Shown here in pieces: positions 24,603 to 36,290 of a stretch of 64,000 bases of DNA. The position numbers and the translations under genes were made by a program. The DNA comes from Larix kaempferi. Its lineage: Eukaryota > Streptophyta > Pinopsida > Pinales > Pinaceae. Within the stretch, counting starts at the first letter, position 1; every line of letters starts with the position of its first letter. The notes below the pieces were generated by a model. That model saw nothing but the letters and a program-made list of their open reading frames with translations. It had not been told where the DNA came from and made no database searches. The stretch spans positions 4,424,501 through 4,488,500 of the forward strand of contig BSBM01001067.1 in NCBI GenBank assembly GCA_027924585.1. The letters are read 5' to 3'.

Positions 24603-24913
24603 ACCCTTTGCAAAATACCTTAGCAAAACAACTATTTGAAAAAACCTCTTTCAAATAAATAAGAAGTGCAAAATTAGTTTGGAAAAAAACCATTTGTAAA
24701 TTATCTTACTAAAACAACTCTTTGAAAAAATCCCTTTCAAAGAAATAAGAAGGAAAAATACTTTTTTTTTGCAAAAATACTTTGGAATACACACTTTTTA
24801 AATACAATCCTTGCAAAGAACCTCCTTGCAAACATGTCTAAGAAAAGAAATATTTTGAAAAAACTCCTTGCAAATATGCCTTAGAAAAAAAACACCTTCA
24901 ATGTGCCTTTTGG

Positions 24914-24948
<35 letters not shown>

Positions 24949-25330
24949 AACATACTTTGTAAAAACCTCCTTTTGCAAAAAATGTCTTCTTTACAAATAT
25001 GCAATAAGAAAAGAAATATTTTGAAAAAACTCCTTGCAAATATGCCTTAGAAAAAAAACACCTTCAATGTGCCTTTTGGAAAAAAGAAGAAGAAACATAC
25101 TTTGTAAAAACCTCCTTTTTCAAAAAATGTCTTCTTTACAAATATGCAATAAGAAAATAAATATTTTGAAAAAACTCCTTGCAAATATGCCTTAGAAAAA
25201 AAACTCCTTCAATGTGCCTTTTGGAAAAAAAGAAAAAAAAAGAAACATACTTTGTAAAAACCTCATTTTGCAAAAAATGTTTCCTCCTTTCAAAATTAGT
25301 TTGACAAAAAATATGCGAAGTTAAAACATG
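24603..25330. repeat. A-rich tandem repeats, downstream half
   Basis: This continues the array broken by the copia element. Three long units (near 24840, 25020, 25165) share the phrases CTTGCAAATATGCCTTAGAA, CAATGTGCCTTTTGG, CATACTTTGTAAAAACCTCC and CTTCTTTACAAATATGCAAT. A 33-base pure A run lies at 24914-24946 and is shorter and broken in the other units. Confidence 0.85.
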
Positions 25331-25422
25331 CGAAAATAATGAATCAATTTTAGGTTTATTTATATGAGTATAAAAAACATAATTTTTTTTTTTTTCGGTC
25401 GACGAGTTTTTTTTCCGTTTCA

Positions 25423-25530
25423 TTATTCGGCCGAATAACCTTCACTATAATTGACGGTGCCGTTACGAAAAAAAGGTTATTCGGCCGAATCATTATTCGG
25501 CCGAATAATTATTTCGGCCGAATAATCTCT
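25423..25530. repeat. Right terminal region with palindrome array
   Basis: Copies of TTATTCGGCCGAATAA: perfect at 25423-25438, near-complete at 25477-25490, perfect and extended at 25492-25509, and one with a shortened left arm at 25511-25526. Between the first two lies GACGGTGCCGTTA, itself close to a palindrome. This mirrors the left end. Confidence 0.75.
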
Positions 25531-28150
25531 GAAACATGAAAGATTCACATTTCTGCAGAATTTTCAGGTTTCTCCATTTTCAGAAGGGAAAAACCACCTC
25601 TTACACAACAAAACGAATGTCGGAGTTCATACCAGTAGGTTCATCATTGAATCTACTTTACGTGGGTATAAATTTTGTTGTATATAGATAAGAACTGATA
25701 TTTTTTAAGTTTTATTTTCGTAACATGTGTCGAGTTAGGATTCAACTCTTTAAAAAAACGGTGAAAATAAAAATCCATAACTTTAAAAATACAGCACCAA
25801 AAAAGTCAAAAAAAATGTGGGACTCTTAATTGGCGTGTCTACTTCAAAAGGGTGTTCGTAGATTTTTTGTTTTTATAGCGGATTGAGAGAAAAGTGGCGC
25901 AACAAAAAAGTTGTTGAAAATCGACTGAGTTTCCCCATTGATCGACTTTAAAAAAATATAATAATTAGTATATAGATCCATTGGTTACAAACTTATAGTC
26001 AGGCACTAGTACATTGTGTGTAGATTGTCGTAGCATTTTCTGTTTTTGCAAAAAACAAGTCTAACAACGATTTTAGTGGCGCAACAAATCATAACTATTT
26101 TGTAGTCTTTTCATTTTATAAGAACACACTGTCAAACATTTGCGAAATCGACATATCAAATCTTAATAAAAAAAACTGAAAAAATTATGAATAGAAAGCT
26201 AACATAATTCTATAAAAGTTTTCTTTTTACTGCAAAGTGAAATTTTAAACAAAAATATCACTTTTGTTCGCCCGAAGTTGAAAAACATGAAAAAACCAGA
26301 ATTATTTTCTCACGAGACCCCCCAAAATAGACACCCATCTTCATTTTTTCACCCGACTCGTCCTGCTATCTATGCCAGAATCCAAGTGATTAATGCCATT
26401 AATAACTCTTGCGTGGAGCCCTGCCAAATAGTTATGACAACTATCTCTAATAATTATGATCCTCAATGACTTCCATGGCGGTTCAGGTCATCCTCGACCT
26501 ACCTTGGAACTCACTTCAAATCTATCATTCCAAAGATAAATATCCATTGCTTTATGATGGAGTCATATGAGTGGAAAATAGCGCCTTATTATATATTTAT
26601 TAGGTAACTTGACTAGCTAAATTCATAGGTGAGGTGCCCTGCTCAACAGTTATATATTTATTCGGTGACTTGACCAGCTAAATTCGTAGGTGAGGTGACA
26701 AGCTCAAGAGTCAAGCTAATGCGAATGTAAAAGCCATCAGTGAGATAACTTAAATATATGAAATACCAGCGGTTCCAATGAATGGAACAACTGCACTATG
26801 CGCATGGCCTCTCCTTTCTTTCACTTGAATATGACCAACAGTTTTGTTTGGAAGCTTCTTATTATTATCATTTTTTTTTTCTATTCACCGGGCTGGGCTT
26901 CTGGTGTAAATCTATTCAAAGAGATGCAAAGTATGGAAACAAACGCCCTGTGGTCGCCCTAGGCGTGACCTTATGCAGAGAAGACAGTGGGCGACATCCT
27001 GTTGTATTTTATGTTGTATTTAAGTTTGCGTCTACATTTACAATGGAAATTCAGATTTCACTTTTATTCCTTTTCAAGTTTATGCAAATGAAATCTACTT
27101 TCATGGTTAATATTAATAGGGGAACATGGTCGGGAAACTAGTTCTCCCAATTACCAATCATACTCTTTCTTCAAAGCCTGAGTACAAGTCTTGCAAGTAG
27201 TATTACTGGTTGACGTCTACTGATTTGTGATTAGCAGAGCAGCTATCAGCAGCAAGATATGGATCATCTCAGGCTCACTCTGTACCATCTTGTCCAAATT
27301 CTTATTGTGTAGAGAATAGTAGGATATGTCTAACCTATTTACTACCCAGTGGGCTGAGTACAATAAGTAACTTCACAAGTAGTAAACTGGTTCACATCAC
27401 CACTGAGCACATAATCTGTGCAAAACAATTTATTTATTTTTCTTCATATCAAACTATCTTTTGCAAAGGAAGCTAAGATTCGATTTAAAACCATGGCATA
27501 TATTAATAAGAGTGCTTATGATAGAAAACATTTAATATATTGTACTTCTTCATTATATACTTGGGGATTTCTAAGAGCAGGAATGAGAGATCATGGGTGC
27601 AGCTCTGGTTGCCTGGTAGCTAGAACTACGGGGACTAGGGCATATCCTTAAATTGAATTGTTCTCCTCGAACAATCACCATCATCATTCTCACCTCCTCC
27701 GGAATAAAAGACGTACAATGAAAGGGCTTACTACAGATACCCTCAACCAGATTTCATTTTTTATTCATTAGTAGGCAAATTACAAATTCACTGAAGGAGA
27801 GTTTTATGGTTCTATTCCGTTAAGCTGCATATGGATACTTCTTTTCTTTCTCCTCTTTTGGAACGAGATCTAAGTTTTACTTCCTTTTTCACTTTTAAAT
27901 ATGCAACATGCACTCATTCAAGTATTAAATATTAATGGCTTGTAAGTATACTCAATGGCGATTCTACTTTTTCCTGTGTTGTTTTTTTTTTTTTGGTTCT
28001 TTTGTTTATGTAAATCCATTGGAAATAAAATATATGAGTTCCTTAATAAGGAACAATGAAAATTACAGCAACACCATCATTATTGAAAACTCAGAATTCT
28101 TGGTCATTATTTCCTAATGTCATGTAGACCCTTAAGGTTCCTAGTTTTTG
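25531..28150. other. Noncoding interior of the LARD element, 5' part
   Basis: About 2.6 kb with no recognisable gene. The 12-mer GTGGCGCAACAA occurs at 25894 and 26076. A roughly 60 bp direct repeat with phrases TTATATATTTATT, GGTGACTTGACCAGCTAAATTC and GGTGAGGTG spans 26588-26706. The DNA transposon may extend into the first 750 bp. Confidence 0.5.
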
Positions 28151-28152
28151 AA

Positions 28153-28170
28153 CCTAGGGCTCTGATACCA
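28153..28170 (-). promoter_or_regulatory. LARD primer-binding site
   Basis: On the minus strand TGGTATCAGAGCCCTAGG lies two bases inside the right LTR and is complementary to plant initiator Met tRNA. It fixes the element's orientation. Confidence 0.92.
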
Positions 28171-28172
28171 TA

Positions 28173-30452
28173 TGTAATGCTTCCATTGAAATTATAAATT
28201 TTAATCTAATTAAACATAGATTTTTGTGACTAAGCAGCATATAATCAATGTGTAACCATAACCATATATAAACAACATGCAATACAATCAAATAACTTAG
28301 AATTTTTTTAAAACTTCATTGGTGATTCACACAACATAGATTAACATCATAAATCATGTAGCAATAGCATCATATGAGAAGTTTACAACAACATATAAAC
28401 AATTTAAAATCACAAGAAAAATACATCGTTATAAGAATGGTGACGGAGTCCAAACTGAGCAAGCTTCCCTCCTCTTCTCCTCGAGTTGCTTCCATCTTTA
28501 TTTCCCAAAGCGGGACCACGATTTTACCTCCCAGCCAACTAGGGGCCTAGCCGGCTCCCTAGCCCCAGGAAACCATTGAACGGTCCCATCCAAATGGCCT
28601 CCTGGCCCTCCGTGCCCGAGACCCCCAAAAAACAGAACAATGATGCACTAGTAGGCTATGTATCAAATCTTCCAAGAGTTCTCAAACTCTTCCAACTCTT
28701 CCAAACTTCTCATACCCCAAATTATCCAAAATACCTCTTCCTATCAAAATTCTTACCAAAATATCCTTCAAGAGAAAAGACTCCCCTCTTTCCAATCTCA
28801 AGTCTCCTATTTATATCAAAACTCCTCCTCATCCATCAATAAATTCCAAAAATAATAGTCAACATTCAATAAATTCATTTTCTAAAAAAAATAGTAATTT
28901 AATCTAAATTAATAAAATATTATTACACATGGTTGCAAAGTCTCACTTGTCATACTTCTACATTAAATGCAACTATGACAACTCTTTTCTAAAAACTTGT
29001 GCAATCCTATCTATTCATTTATTTATATTATCCTCTCATACATAAGTCAAATAAGATATTTTCATATACTATATTATACTATGAAATAATTGATATTATT
29101 TGTATGTAATATTATATGTATTTCAATGATCCAATCAATTTATATAAATCTAAAACATATTAAACAAGTCAACAAACTCATACTTTCAACTCACAAGTGA
29201 TACTTTCAACAATTCATCAACCAAGCTACTATTAGATAATATAACCATATTAATTTATTCATCGCTCGACCAATCATAGTATTGTACTCACGAATTGGCG
29301 TATGCATGGCCAGTGCACACGTCGTAAGCGTGGGTACTACTAATCTCATTTAATGCTCCTAATAGATCATTATTACATGATCACAAACAACACATAGAAG
29401 AACAATTAAACAATGCATCATTCATCATTCATAATCATTCATACAGAAGCAATAAGACATTTAATTAAATAAACATAGTGATGAAATCCAGCATATAATC
29501 ACGATAGTTAATAAAAATCAAGAACACCATCCAATTCATCATTGGTCCCATCCATCCCATCAGTACTCCAACCCCCTAATCACCACTACTTCCATCTCCT
29601 GACCTCACCATCCCGTCCTCTGCTGGAATATACCATGGAATCTCGACTACGCGTATGACCATGTATATAACCGTAAGTGGAAGTGTCGATCGACCACATC
29701 GACCAAGCTTCCCTAGCAGGCACCCACTAGTCGTCATCACACATCCACGGGAGCGTGCTCAGCACAGCCCTCCCACGACTCTGGATTTCGGAGGTTCGAT
29801 GTTGGGAAATGCCTCCACCCCTCCTAATAGTACTAGGGTCAACGCCCTACATCAACCATACTATGCCATCACTAATCTAAGGGGTCCCGTCATTGAAAAA
29901 CCACTTTGGGCAAGTCACAATTCTTGTCAAAACTCACACTCACCCACAAGTCATAGAAATATTGGAATTCACAATTAAATAGCATGAAATTTGATATAAC
30001 GTCATTATACTCATGATGTTCAATACATCGCATGGGCCTTGGCAATATAGGAATCCACCTATCTCATAGCCAATCAACATGTGGAATAGTTCATCATTAA
30101 CATGAAACATATATATAGCCATAACCAACTCTTTCAAGTGCCAATCCATATCACTAATACGACATTTACAAATAATCATGTAAGTTATTTTTGCAAACAA
30201 CTAAATTAGCATTCTACATATGGATATTCTATATTCAATTTTGCATGTTCAAATGAAATAACATATTCATTGTCACTAATAAATTAAAACAATATTTCGA
30301 ATTACCATACATGCCTCAAGGGAGTCCACATGTCCACATAACAATCATCTTGATCAATCTATCTTAGTAAAACAGATAATAAGCAAATGCATTGCTAAGC
30401 TAATTCACATTAGAGTTTTTAATTAAAGACTATCAAAATATGGGGTGTTACA
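28173..30452 (-). repeat. LARD 5' LTR
   Basis: This 2280 bp repeat pairs with 7749-10024. It begins TGTAATGC and ends GTTACA, followed by TSD TTGAA at 30453-30457. It is the 5' LTR because the PBS sits at its inner side. Confidence 0.95.
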
Positions 30453-30457
30453 TTGAA
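30453..30457. repeat. Target-site duplication TTGAA, right
   Basis: Pairs with 7744-7748 and marks the insertion of the 22.7 kb element into gypsy A gag. Confidence 0.95.
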
Positions 30458-32155
30458 AGTGGGTCAAAAAGGCCATAGCTAAAGATATGAAATCAGTGAA
30501 AGAGTGTGGTGGTAACTCAATGTACCACTTTGTGGCAGTACCGGTGAGGGTTCATTGAAAAAGCCTCAGACGGATAGAATCATTCATTAAGGAATTGGAG
30601 GAACACCAAAAATGGTATGTCATTATGTGTTTTTTAGGATCCTCACCAGGTTTGTCGTCAAATTTAGGTATTTCCAATGGTAAATTCACAAGAATAGGTG
30701 TCCAATTTATACCATGTTAGATGGGATCATTGGTCAAACGTGACATATCTGACAAATCTAACGTAACCAAAAATGGTATCTATTGGTTTGGCAATGGATA
30801 CTAGTAGTATTGATAAGGCATCTAGGTACCAGTAGGACCATGGATCGAATGATCATAAGGTCCTCCCATAGATTTTTGGCCATATGGAGGTGATCCTCCT
30901 TGATTAGGAGGTGTACCTTAAGGGGGTCCCCCTCCAGAGTAGGGAGGTCCTCCTCTAGAGTACGTTGGTCCTCCTGATGGTGGAGTTGGAGGTGGGACAG
31001 GTGGTGGAGGAGGGGGTGGGACATGTGGTGGGGGGGGTGGTCCACCAGTCGGAGGTCCAATCAGTGGAACATTATGATTCCCCCATGGGGTGTTCATATT
31101 TCCTGGATAAGGTAATCCAAGAAAAATATTCCCTGGGTAATTTTGACCTATTTCAGTATTGTGATTACCTGGGTATGTATGCCTCCATGGGGGTTGGGTC
31201 CAAGTAGATGGATCCCCCACGTGATTTTCTCACGAAGGTTTTCCCATGGCTGGGAGTGAACTTCCAACCATATTGGAGTTCATGTATGAAGGATATCCTC
31301 CACTTATACTTTGTCCCCTAACTAGAGGTTGCCCCCGAGTTAGATTTTCTCCATTGACTAGGGGTTTCCCCCCAATTGAAGGTTGTCCACCAATTGGAGT
31401 ATGCCCAGTAAGAATATGTTGACCACTAACTGTAGGTTGACCCATGATCATATGTTGACCACTAACTAGAGGGTAGCCTCCGCTTGAGTTTTAAGGTGGA
31501 GGTGACGTTCCAGTTACGAAGTTGATAGTAGCTGAAGGTTTCCCTCCAGTTATTGGGGTCAAGTGGGGTATAGAACTGACCGAATGATTTTTAGGTGTAT
31601 CAGATAGAAGAGATGGTTGGCCTGGTTCATAGGTGGTTATAATGGGTTTAGATATTCCTGGTGAAGAGAAATAAAAATAATGTATAGGGGATGTTTTTCG
31701 GGGATTGGTGCCTCTGGATTGGGTCGTGAAGGAAAACTCTGGCGCCTAACCCACTCACCGAGTGAGTGTAAACGTTCAATGGTCTCGTAAACTAGTGTGA
31801 GAATTTCCTCGTTTGGAGTCCATCGAGAAGGGAGCAAGCGTGGTGGAGTTTCCACCATCGGAAGTGATCCAAAATCGGTAATATTATGACCTAAGGAGGT
31901 CCGCCAAAATGATGCAGTTGGACCAAAAGCGGTTGATATCGAGTCATCTTATGGTTGAGAAAAAATCCAATTGACGGTTCCAGGGTTACCTTCAAGCAAG
32001 TGGTGAAAATATGTGTCATGTAGAGGAGGTTGTTCCACCAATAGAGGTCCTGTAGGATCAGTGATGGGTGGATTTATAGGAGGAGAGTATTTTACTCCTG
32101 ATTCAAAGGTAGGAATTCCTTCTTCGAGTGATTCAGATGTTGTGGGTTGATCCAT
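30458..32155 (-). pseudogene. gypsy A gag N-terminal part
   Basis: An ATG at 32155 opens a minus-strand frame (DQPTTSESLEEGIPTFESG). It can be followed with several frameshifts through 31637-31858 and 31230-31451 to a Pro/Gly-rich segment at 30918-31220 (WTQPPWRHTYPGNHN, then long proline runs and repeated GGPP). The region 31230-31500 reiterates short Gly/Gln/Pro phrases. Low-complexity gag leaders of this kind precede the conserved gag domain, which here lies at 7333-7710 past the insertion. It is disrupted. Confidence 0.75.
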
Positions 32156-34338
32156 GTTTTATCCCGAGTTCTCCTCCTTCCTAAGGGGATATTCAGGTGG
32201 CAAATTTAATATTTTGCGGGATCTTCTAAGGGCTACTCAGCCAGGGTAGCTGATGTAAAGCTTCTCCTAAAAGTATTTTAAAAATAAAAATGCACTTCAA
32301 GACCTACTCAAGCTAAATCCGCAAGAAAAATTATGTGGTAGGTGGGATTCAAAAGTCTGGAACCTCATAGGATTATCAAGGCATCGTAACTCATGATATA
32401 CTACAGGGTCCAACAGTAATACTCGGCCCAATTTTTCAGAGCACTAACCAGAAAGGATTATGACCGTATCCTTGACTGCATTACCCGACTACCTGATAGT
32501 GCGTGCATACTATCTCCTTGAATGTTGTTATCAGTGTATTTCCACGCCAAGATGGCCAATGGTTAACTCAGATGGTTTCAGGAATCCTAGTGGGGTCTCC
32601 CGATATACTCAAGGTACGTGGGAGATCCAATCCGTAGTAGTGTTGTCTAATGCACAACCGTACGACAGGAGCCTTCCGATACACTGTCGAGTACGTGAAG
32701 TAGCTTGTTATATACTTGAAGGTACATGAAAGGTCGTTCGATATACCGACTAGTACGTGGAAGAACTACAAGCCCTCGTGATGTAGTGCAGGAAGATAAC
32801 GACAACTGCTATGTTTGAAGACGTCGGAACACATCTCTACCCTATAACATGTGTTTCTATACAATTTTAACCTAGTCTACCGCTTGATTTTATCTTGTAT
32901 GGTTAGGTGAATGCATGAAGTGTAGACTTGTTAAGTAAACAAGATGCATAAGTAATCTAAATGAAATGCAAGTCTTTCATTTTTCTGTTCAATGAAAACT
33001 AATTAAAGTAATGAGAAGTTTTTTCTTTTCCGAAAACAAATGAACAAAGTACCCCTTTTTACTTTCTTTTCCAATTTAATCAAACGACTAAAAATACTCT
33101 TTTGTTTAATCCAACAAAAATAAAAACAACACACCAAATAAATAAATAAATCTCTTTTTCTTTTCAACTAAGCAAAATATATGAGCAAAATGAAAAGATG
33201 AACTTCACTTTCGATTGCAATAACTCTGCTTTGAAACAAAGAACAAAAGAAGTGAAAATAAAATTAAAAAATATGAGATCATTCACTAGCTTTTCCAATA
33301 CTTCGAGAAGGCCCAAATTCACTTAATATTTTCAAGGAAATGAAGATGAAATTTTCAAACCCAAGAGAACATAAGCATTGCCAACTTTTGAGATTTTTCA
33401 AAGTCTCTTAAACAACTATGCAAATCATGAAATACTCTTCACAACAATCTCAAGTAATCTACTTGAAATGAGGATGATAAAGAATTTTTTGCTTTTTAAT
33501 TTTTCAAACTATTGTGCTCAAAAATATGAGAATGATGCCACTTCTTTAATCTTGATTCAGACCACTAGAGACTACTTACTATTGCACTTCAATCAACTAG
33601 AATTTCTCAAGAAGTTAATCACCCAAAATCGTAATCCAACACAAAATCCACACCAAATTTCGCAAAAATCACAGCAACTTAACTTTTGGAGGGCTTAGAA
33701 ATCAGAGTGAACAAATCATATATACTGAAAGGGAGTCACATGACTATTTGTACTCACGAGGGATTGAAATTTCCCACGACTGGAGAAACATTCGCTTGAC
33801 TAACTAGGACTCAAATCAAACTCTGAATTCCAAGGATTAAGCACAAGTCTAGGTCTGAGGGATACTGTGGTGTAAAGGACAAAACATAGACCTCAGCAAA
33901 CCAAGCCAAAACCATTTTGTGGGATTTTTTGACCATATGCACTAAGTTTTGTAGGGAGACATGCCCTGCAAGTGTACACTACAGCGTTGGAAGTCCACGA
34001 ATGCATCTTGCGCACACATGAAGTGCGTCAGTGATGCGGGTTAAACACAGACAAATCACGTCAGTGACGCAGTCTGCTTAAAGGAAAGAAGTGTCATAGT
34101 TACATTGACGCAAGCACATAACTGCCCAGGTGCATCGAGCGGGAACCAACTATGAAAAAATAAAAAAATATGAAGAACAGAAAGATAAATGGCTAAGCTA
34201 AATGTCCCAATCAGAGTCTGGATCACCCAGTAACTCACTAATAAATAGATCCAATGAAAAGAAGGCAATTAAGAGGCTATTGGAAGAAAACCAAGAAATC
34301 CAAAATTAAAAACAAATCAATGATTACAAACTATTTCT
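32156..34338 (-). other. gypsy A 5' leader
   Basis: Noncoding leader between the PBS and gag start. It contains three related phrases around GTACGTG (32611, 32690, 32752) and GTCAGTGA/GACGCAG phrases at 34027-34070 that also occur in the LTR. ORFs in it are short and unsupported. Confidence 0.55.
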
Positions 34339-34355
34339 CCCCGGTATGGTCACCA
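34339..34355 (-). promoter_or_regulatory. Probable gypsy A primer-binding site
   Basis: The minus strand reads TGGTGACCATACCGGGG, starting with the TGG that pairs with a tRNA CCA end. It lies between the LTR-like region with a TATA box and the gag leader. The tRNA used is not identified. Confidence 0.5.
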
Positions 34356-34363
34356 ATTTTATT

Positions 34364-35310
34364 TGTGGAAAATCTGTCAGTGCGGACACTAACCGATCTC
34401 CCTAGTCCGAATGGTTCAGATCTAGAACAAAAGTAGTACACAATACAAATTACTTTCCTCGATTGATCAAAGTACAAAGAATATCGGAAGATAACTCACC
34501 TTATGAATGCAATATTATTTCCTTGGTTGATGTAGCTTTAGATATCCAGATCTCTAGCTAAAAAACAATATACCACAAGTAGAAGCAAGCAAGTACTAAT
34601 AGCATATAAACATAGATCAATCTAAACTAGCAGTCAAAGAAGCCAATTCTAAAGATCCTACAATAATAAGATTTTTATGGAAAGAATCTGCATTAATGTA
34701 GTTATAAGAAGTACTTAGAGAGAGGTTACAACCGAGCTTTGACGTTATAACTCCTTCCAAATGATCCTAGCCTTAAAGATCCAAGATTTTTCCTCGTAAT
34801 GGATGAAAGGGAACCAACTCTAGCAGAATTTCACCAACATTTAAGTGCTTTCCTCTTTCTCCATATTAACCATGGAGAAGGGGTTTGTATTTATAGTCCT
34901 AAAGGGATAGGAGAGCTTTGAGGATTTGTGGGAGAATCTCAAGGGATCATACCACTAGGTAAGGGGATTGAGTGCCACCTTTCCTAGTCCATAGGGATAA
35001 TCTTCCACGTAACCAAGGGTTCTAGAAGCCGCTCGAAGCTTCTCTTTCTACTTTTAAACCAATAGCACCGCACCTTGTACAAAGGCAACATGTGTCACTG
35101 ACGTGCTCTGCAGCTCTGTCAATGTGCAAAGCACGTCACCAAGGGCATTATGCACCTTGTCAATGAGCAGGGCGCGTCAGGGTGACAACAAAAAGGTAGA
35201 AGGAACAACAACAACTCATCCTTCAATCAATTGGCCCAAGTGCTTTAGGAATTAGGGAAAATAGAGTACACATAACTCATGATGATGAGATTTTGGTGTA
35301 ACAAACAACA
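34364..35310 (-). repeat. gypsy A 5' LTR (approximate)
   Basis: On the minus strand the region starts TGTTGTTTGTTACACC (35310), has a clear TATA box TATAAATA (34895-34888), and ends TTTTCCACA at 34364 just before the PBS. There is no second copy in the window to confirm the ends. Immediately beyond 35310 the sequence reads as LINE RT, which supports this boundary. Confidence 0.55.
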
Positions 35311-36290
35311 TGCCCAAAGACAGGCTATGGAAAAGAAATGGAAGAAATTGGTTTTGCTTATGAGCTCCACACTATTGTGATTGGGCTCTATGAAAAGGTG
35401 TTGGTAAGATGCAATATAATGAGTGGTCTATGGACACTAAATGGGTCTAAAGCAAGGGACCCCCCTTTCTCCCAACCTTTTTGACAACTATATTGATAAA
35501 ATTGAATGTAATGTCTAGAAGATAATGGTGCACTAGTATTAATTTGGTTGAAGTCATTGTTTTCCTTCTTATACATGTTTATGGTATTGTTCTTCTTGCA
35601 AAATTTTTGAATATATTCACAAGCAACTCAAAGCTCTCAAACAATTATAGAAAAAATTATGAGCTTGTAATTAATATTGATAAAACCAAGATTATGATAA
35701 TTAAACTAAGAATTTAGAATTGATTCTCTGATTTTGTATAGTGATAACACCCTTGAAGAGGTGCAATCTTAAAAGTGCAAGAAGATATCGATTTGAATTG
35801 TCATTTGAAATGGAACTGCGATGTCAAGAAAAATATCATTAGTGCTTGGAAATTTGATTACAACCTTAAAAAGAAATGTAGAAATGTTGAGCTCTAAGGT
35901 TGGGTAATGATTTTTTTTCCACACTTTGGTTATCCAAGATACCTTTAAGTTTGTGAAGTTTGGGACTACAACATCCCTCATAAAACTTGAAATAAAATTG
36001 AGCAAATCCAAAAAAAATTAATAACAGATAATTTTAAAATTAATTACAACACTCCTTACTCCATTATATCCACTGAAATTCCATACACATCTAAATCCAT
36101 GATTTGATATTTGGAAAAGTAAAAATTGTTTAAATTGAGAAAAGAGAGGCTCCTTACTATTGCTACTATTATGAGCAATAACCACCATAGTCTTAAAAGA
36201 GGTTGAGGTAGAAATTTTAAGGCTTGGCCTAACTATTTAAATATAATCAAAACAACTAAATTAGTAATATCTACAATAATAAAAATCTTA
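35311..36290 (+). pseudogene. LINE reverse transcriptase C-terminal fragment, copy 2
   Basis: Directly after the gypsy LTR the plus strand reads EMEEIGFAYELHTIVIGLYE, then a PLSP..LF-like block and YIDKIE, then the same decayed thumb and C-terminal blocks as copy 1 (KLRKERLLTI near 36135, NNHHSLKRG near 36180, AWPNYLN near 36230). Frameshifts and stops are numerous. The upstream half of the RT is missing because gypsy A interrupts it at 35310/35311. I place it in the plant LINE family with a YID-K motif from memory. Confidence 0.65.

Larger units (their letters stand above)
15815..25530 (-). mobile_element. DNA transposon with palindrome-array ends, unassigned superfamily
   Basis: The interval between two arrays of TTATTCGGCCGAATAA (15843-16026 and 25423-25526) contains a four-exon transposase-like pseudogene on the minus strand, so the unit is read as one DNA transposon. 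Reading inward, CGGAGGTTATTCAGCC (left, near 15836) and CAGAGATTATTCGGCC (right, near 25529) match at 13 of 16 positions as imperfect inverted repeats. A copia element and A-rich tandem repeats enlarge it to 9.7 kb. Further left the sequence ACTAGTGCAAAATCGTCTTAG resembles a CACTA-type terminus lacking its first C. No clear target-site duplication was found, so the exact ends are uncertain, especially on the right, where the element may reach about 26280. Confidence 0.65.
7749..30452 (-). mobile_element. 22.7 kb LTR element without gag/pol (LARD-like), cargo inside
   Basis: Two direct repeats of about 2.28 kb (7749-10024 and 28173-30452) start TGTAATGC, end GTTACA, and are flanked by the perfect 5 bp duplication TTGAA. 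The PBS lies beside the right LTR on the minus strand and a purine-rich tract beside the left LTR, so transcription runs right to left. The 3' flank (CGGGACGAAGTTTCTTGAAG) and the TGTAACGCCCC terminus match what I recall of Del/Tekay-type chromovirus LTRs. The internal 18.1 kb has no recognisable gag, RT or integrase of its own; it contains a DNA transposon with a nested copia element. It is best described as a large non-autonomous derivative that relied on another element's proteins. Confidence 0.9.
3506..35310 (-). mobile_element. Ty3/gypsy element A, interrupted, 3' LTR missing
   Basis: A minus-strand gypsy element read from high to low coordinates: 5' LTR (about 34364-35310), PBS, leader, gag, RT, RNase H, integrase, and pol end near 3610. 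A 22.7 kb LTR element (7749-30452) and a solo LTR (5557-6163) split it; without them it is about 8.5 kb. No 3' LTR is found: the element ends at the 3505/3506 junction with copy 1 of the 3.5 kb repeat. The zinc-knuckle and RT sequences resemble gypsy elements I recall from conifers, but this is not diagnostic. Stops and frameshifts are frequent, so it is old and inactive. Confidence 0.85.

Noticed and set aside
15815-25530. Assignment to CACTA/EnSpm on the basis of the left end alone
   Set aside because: The transposase has none of the TNP2 features I know, and no CACTA end was found on the right.
30918-31220. Proline-rich ORF as an extensin or cell-wall protein
   Set aside because: It lies in the gag N-terminal position of gypsy A between gag start and the conserved gag domain, with frameshifts; there is no signal peptide.
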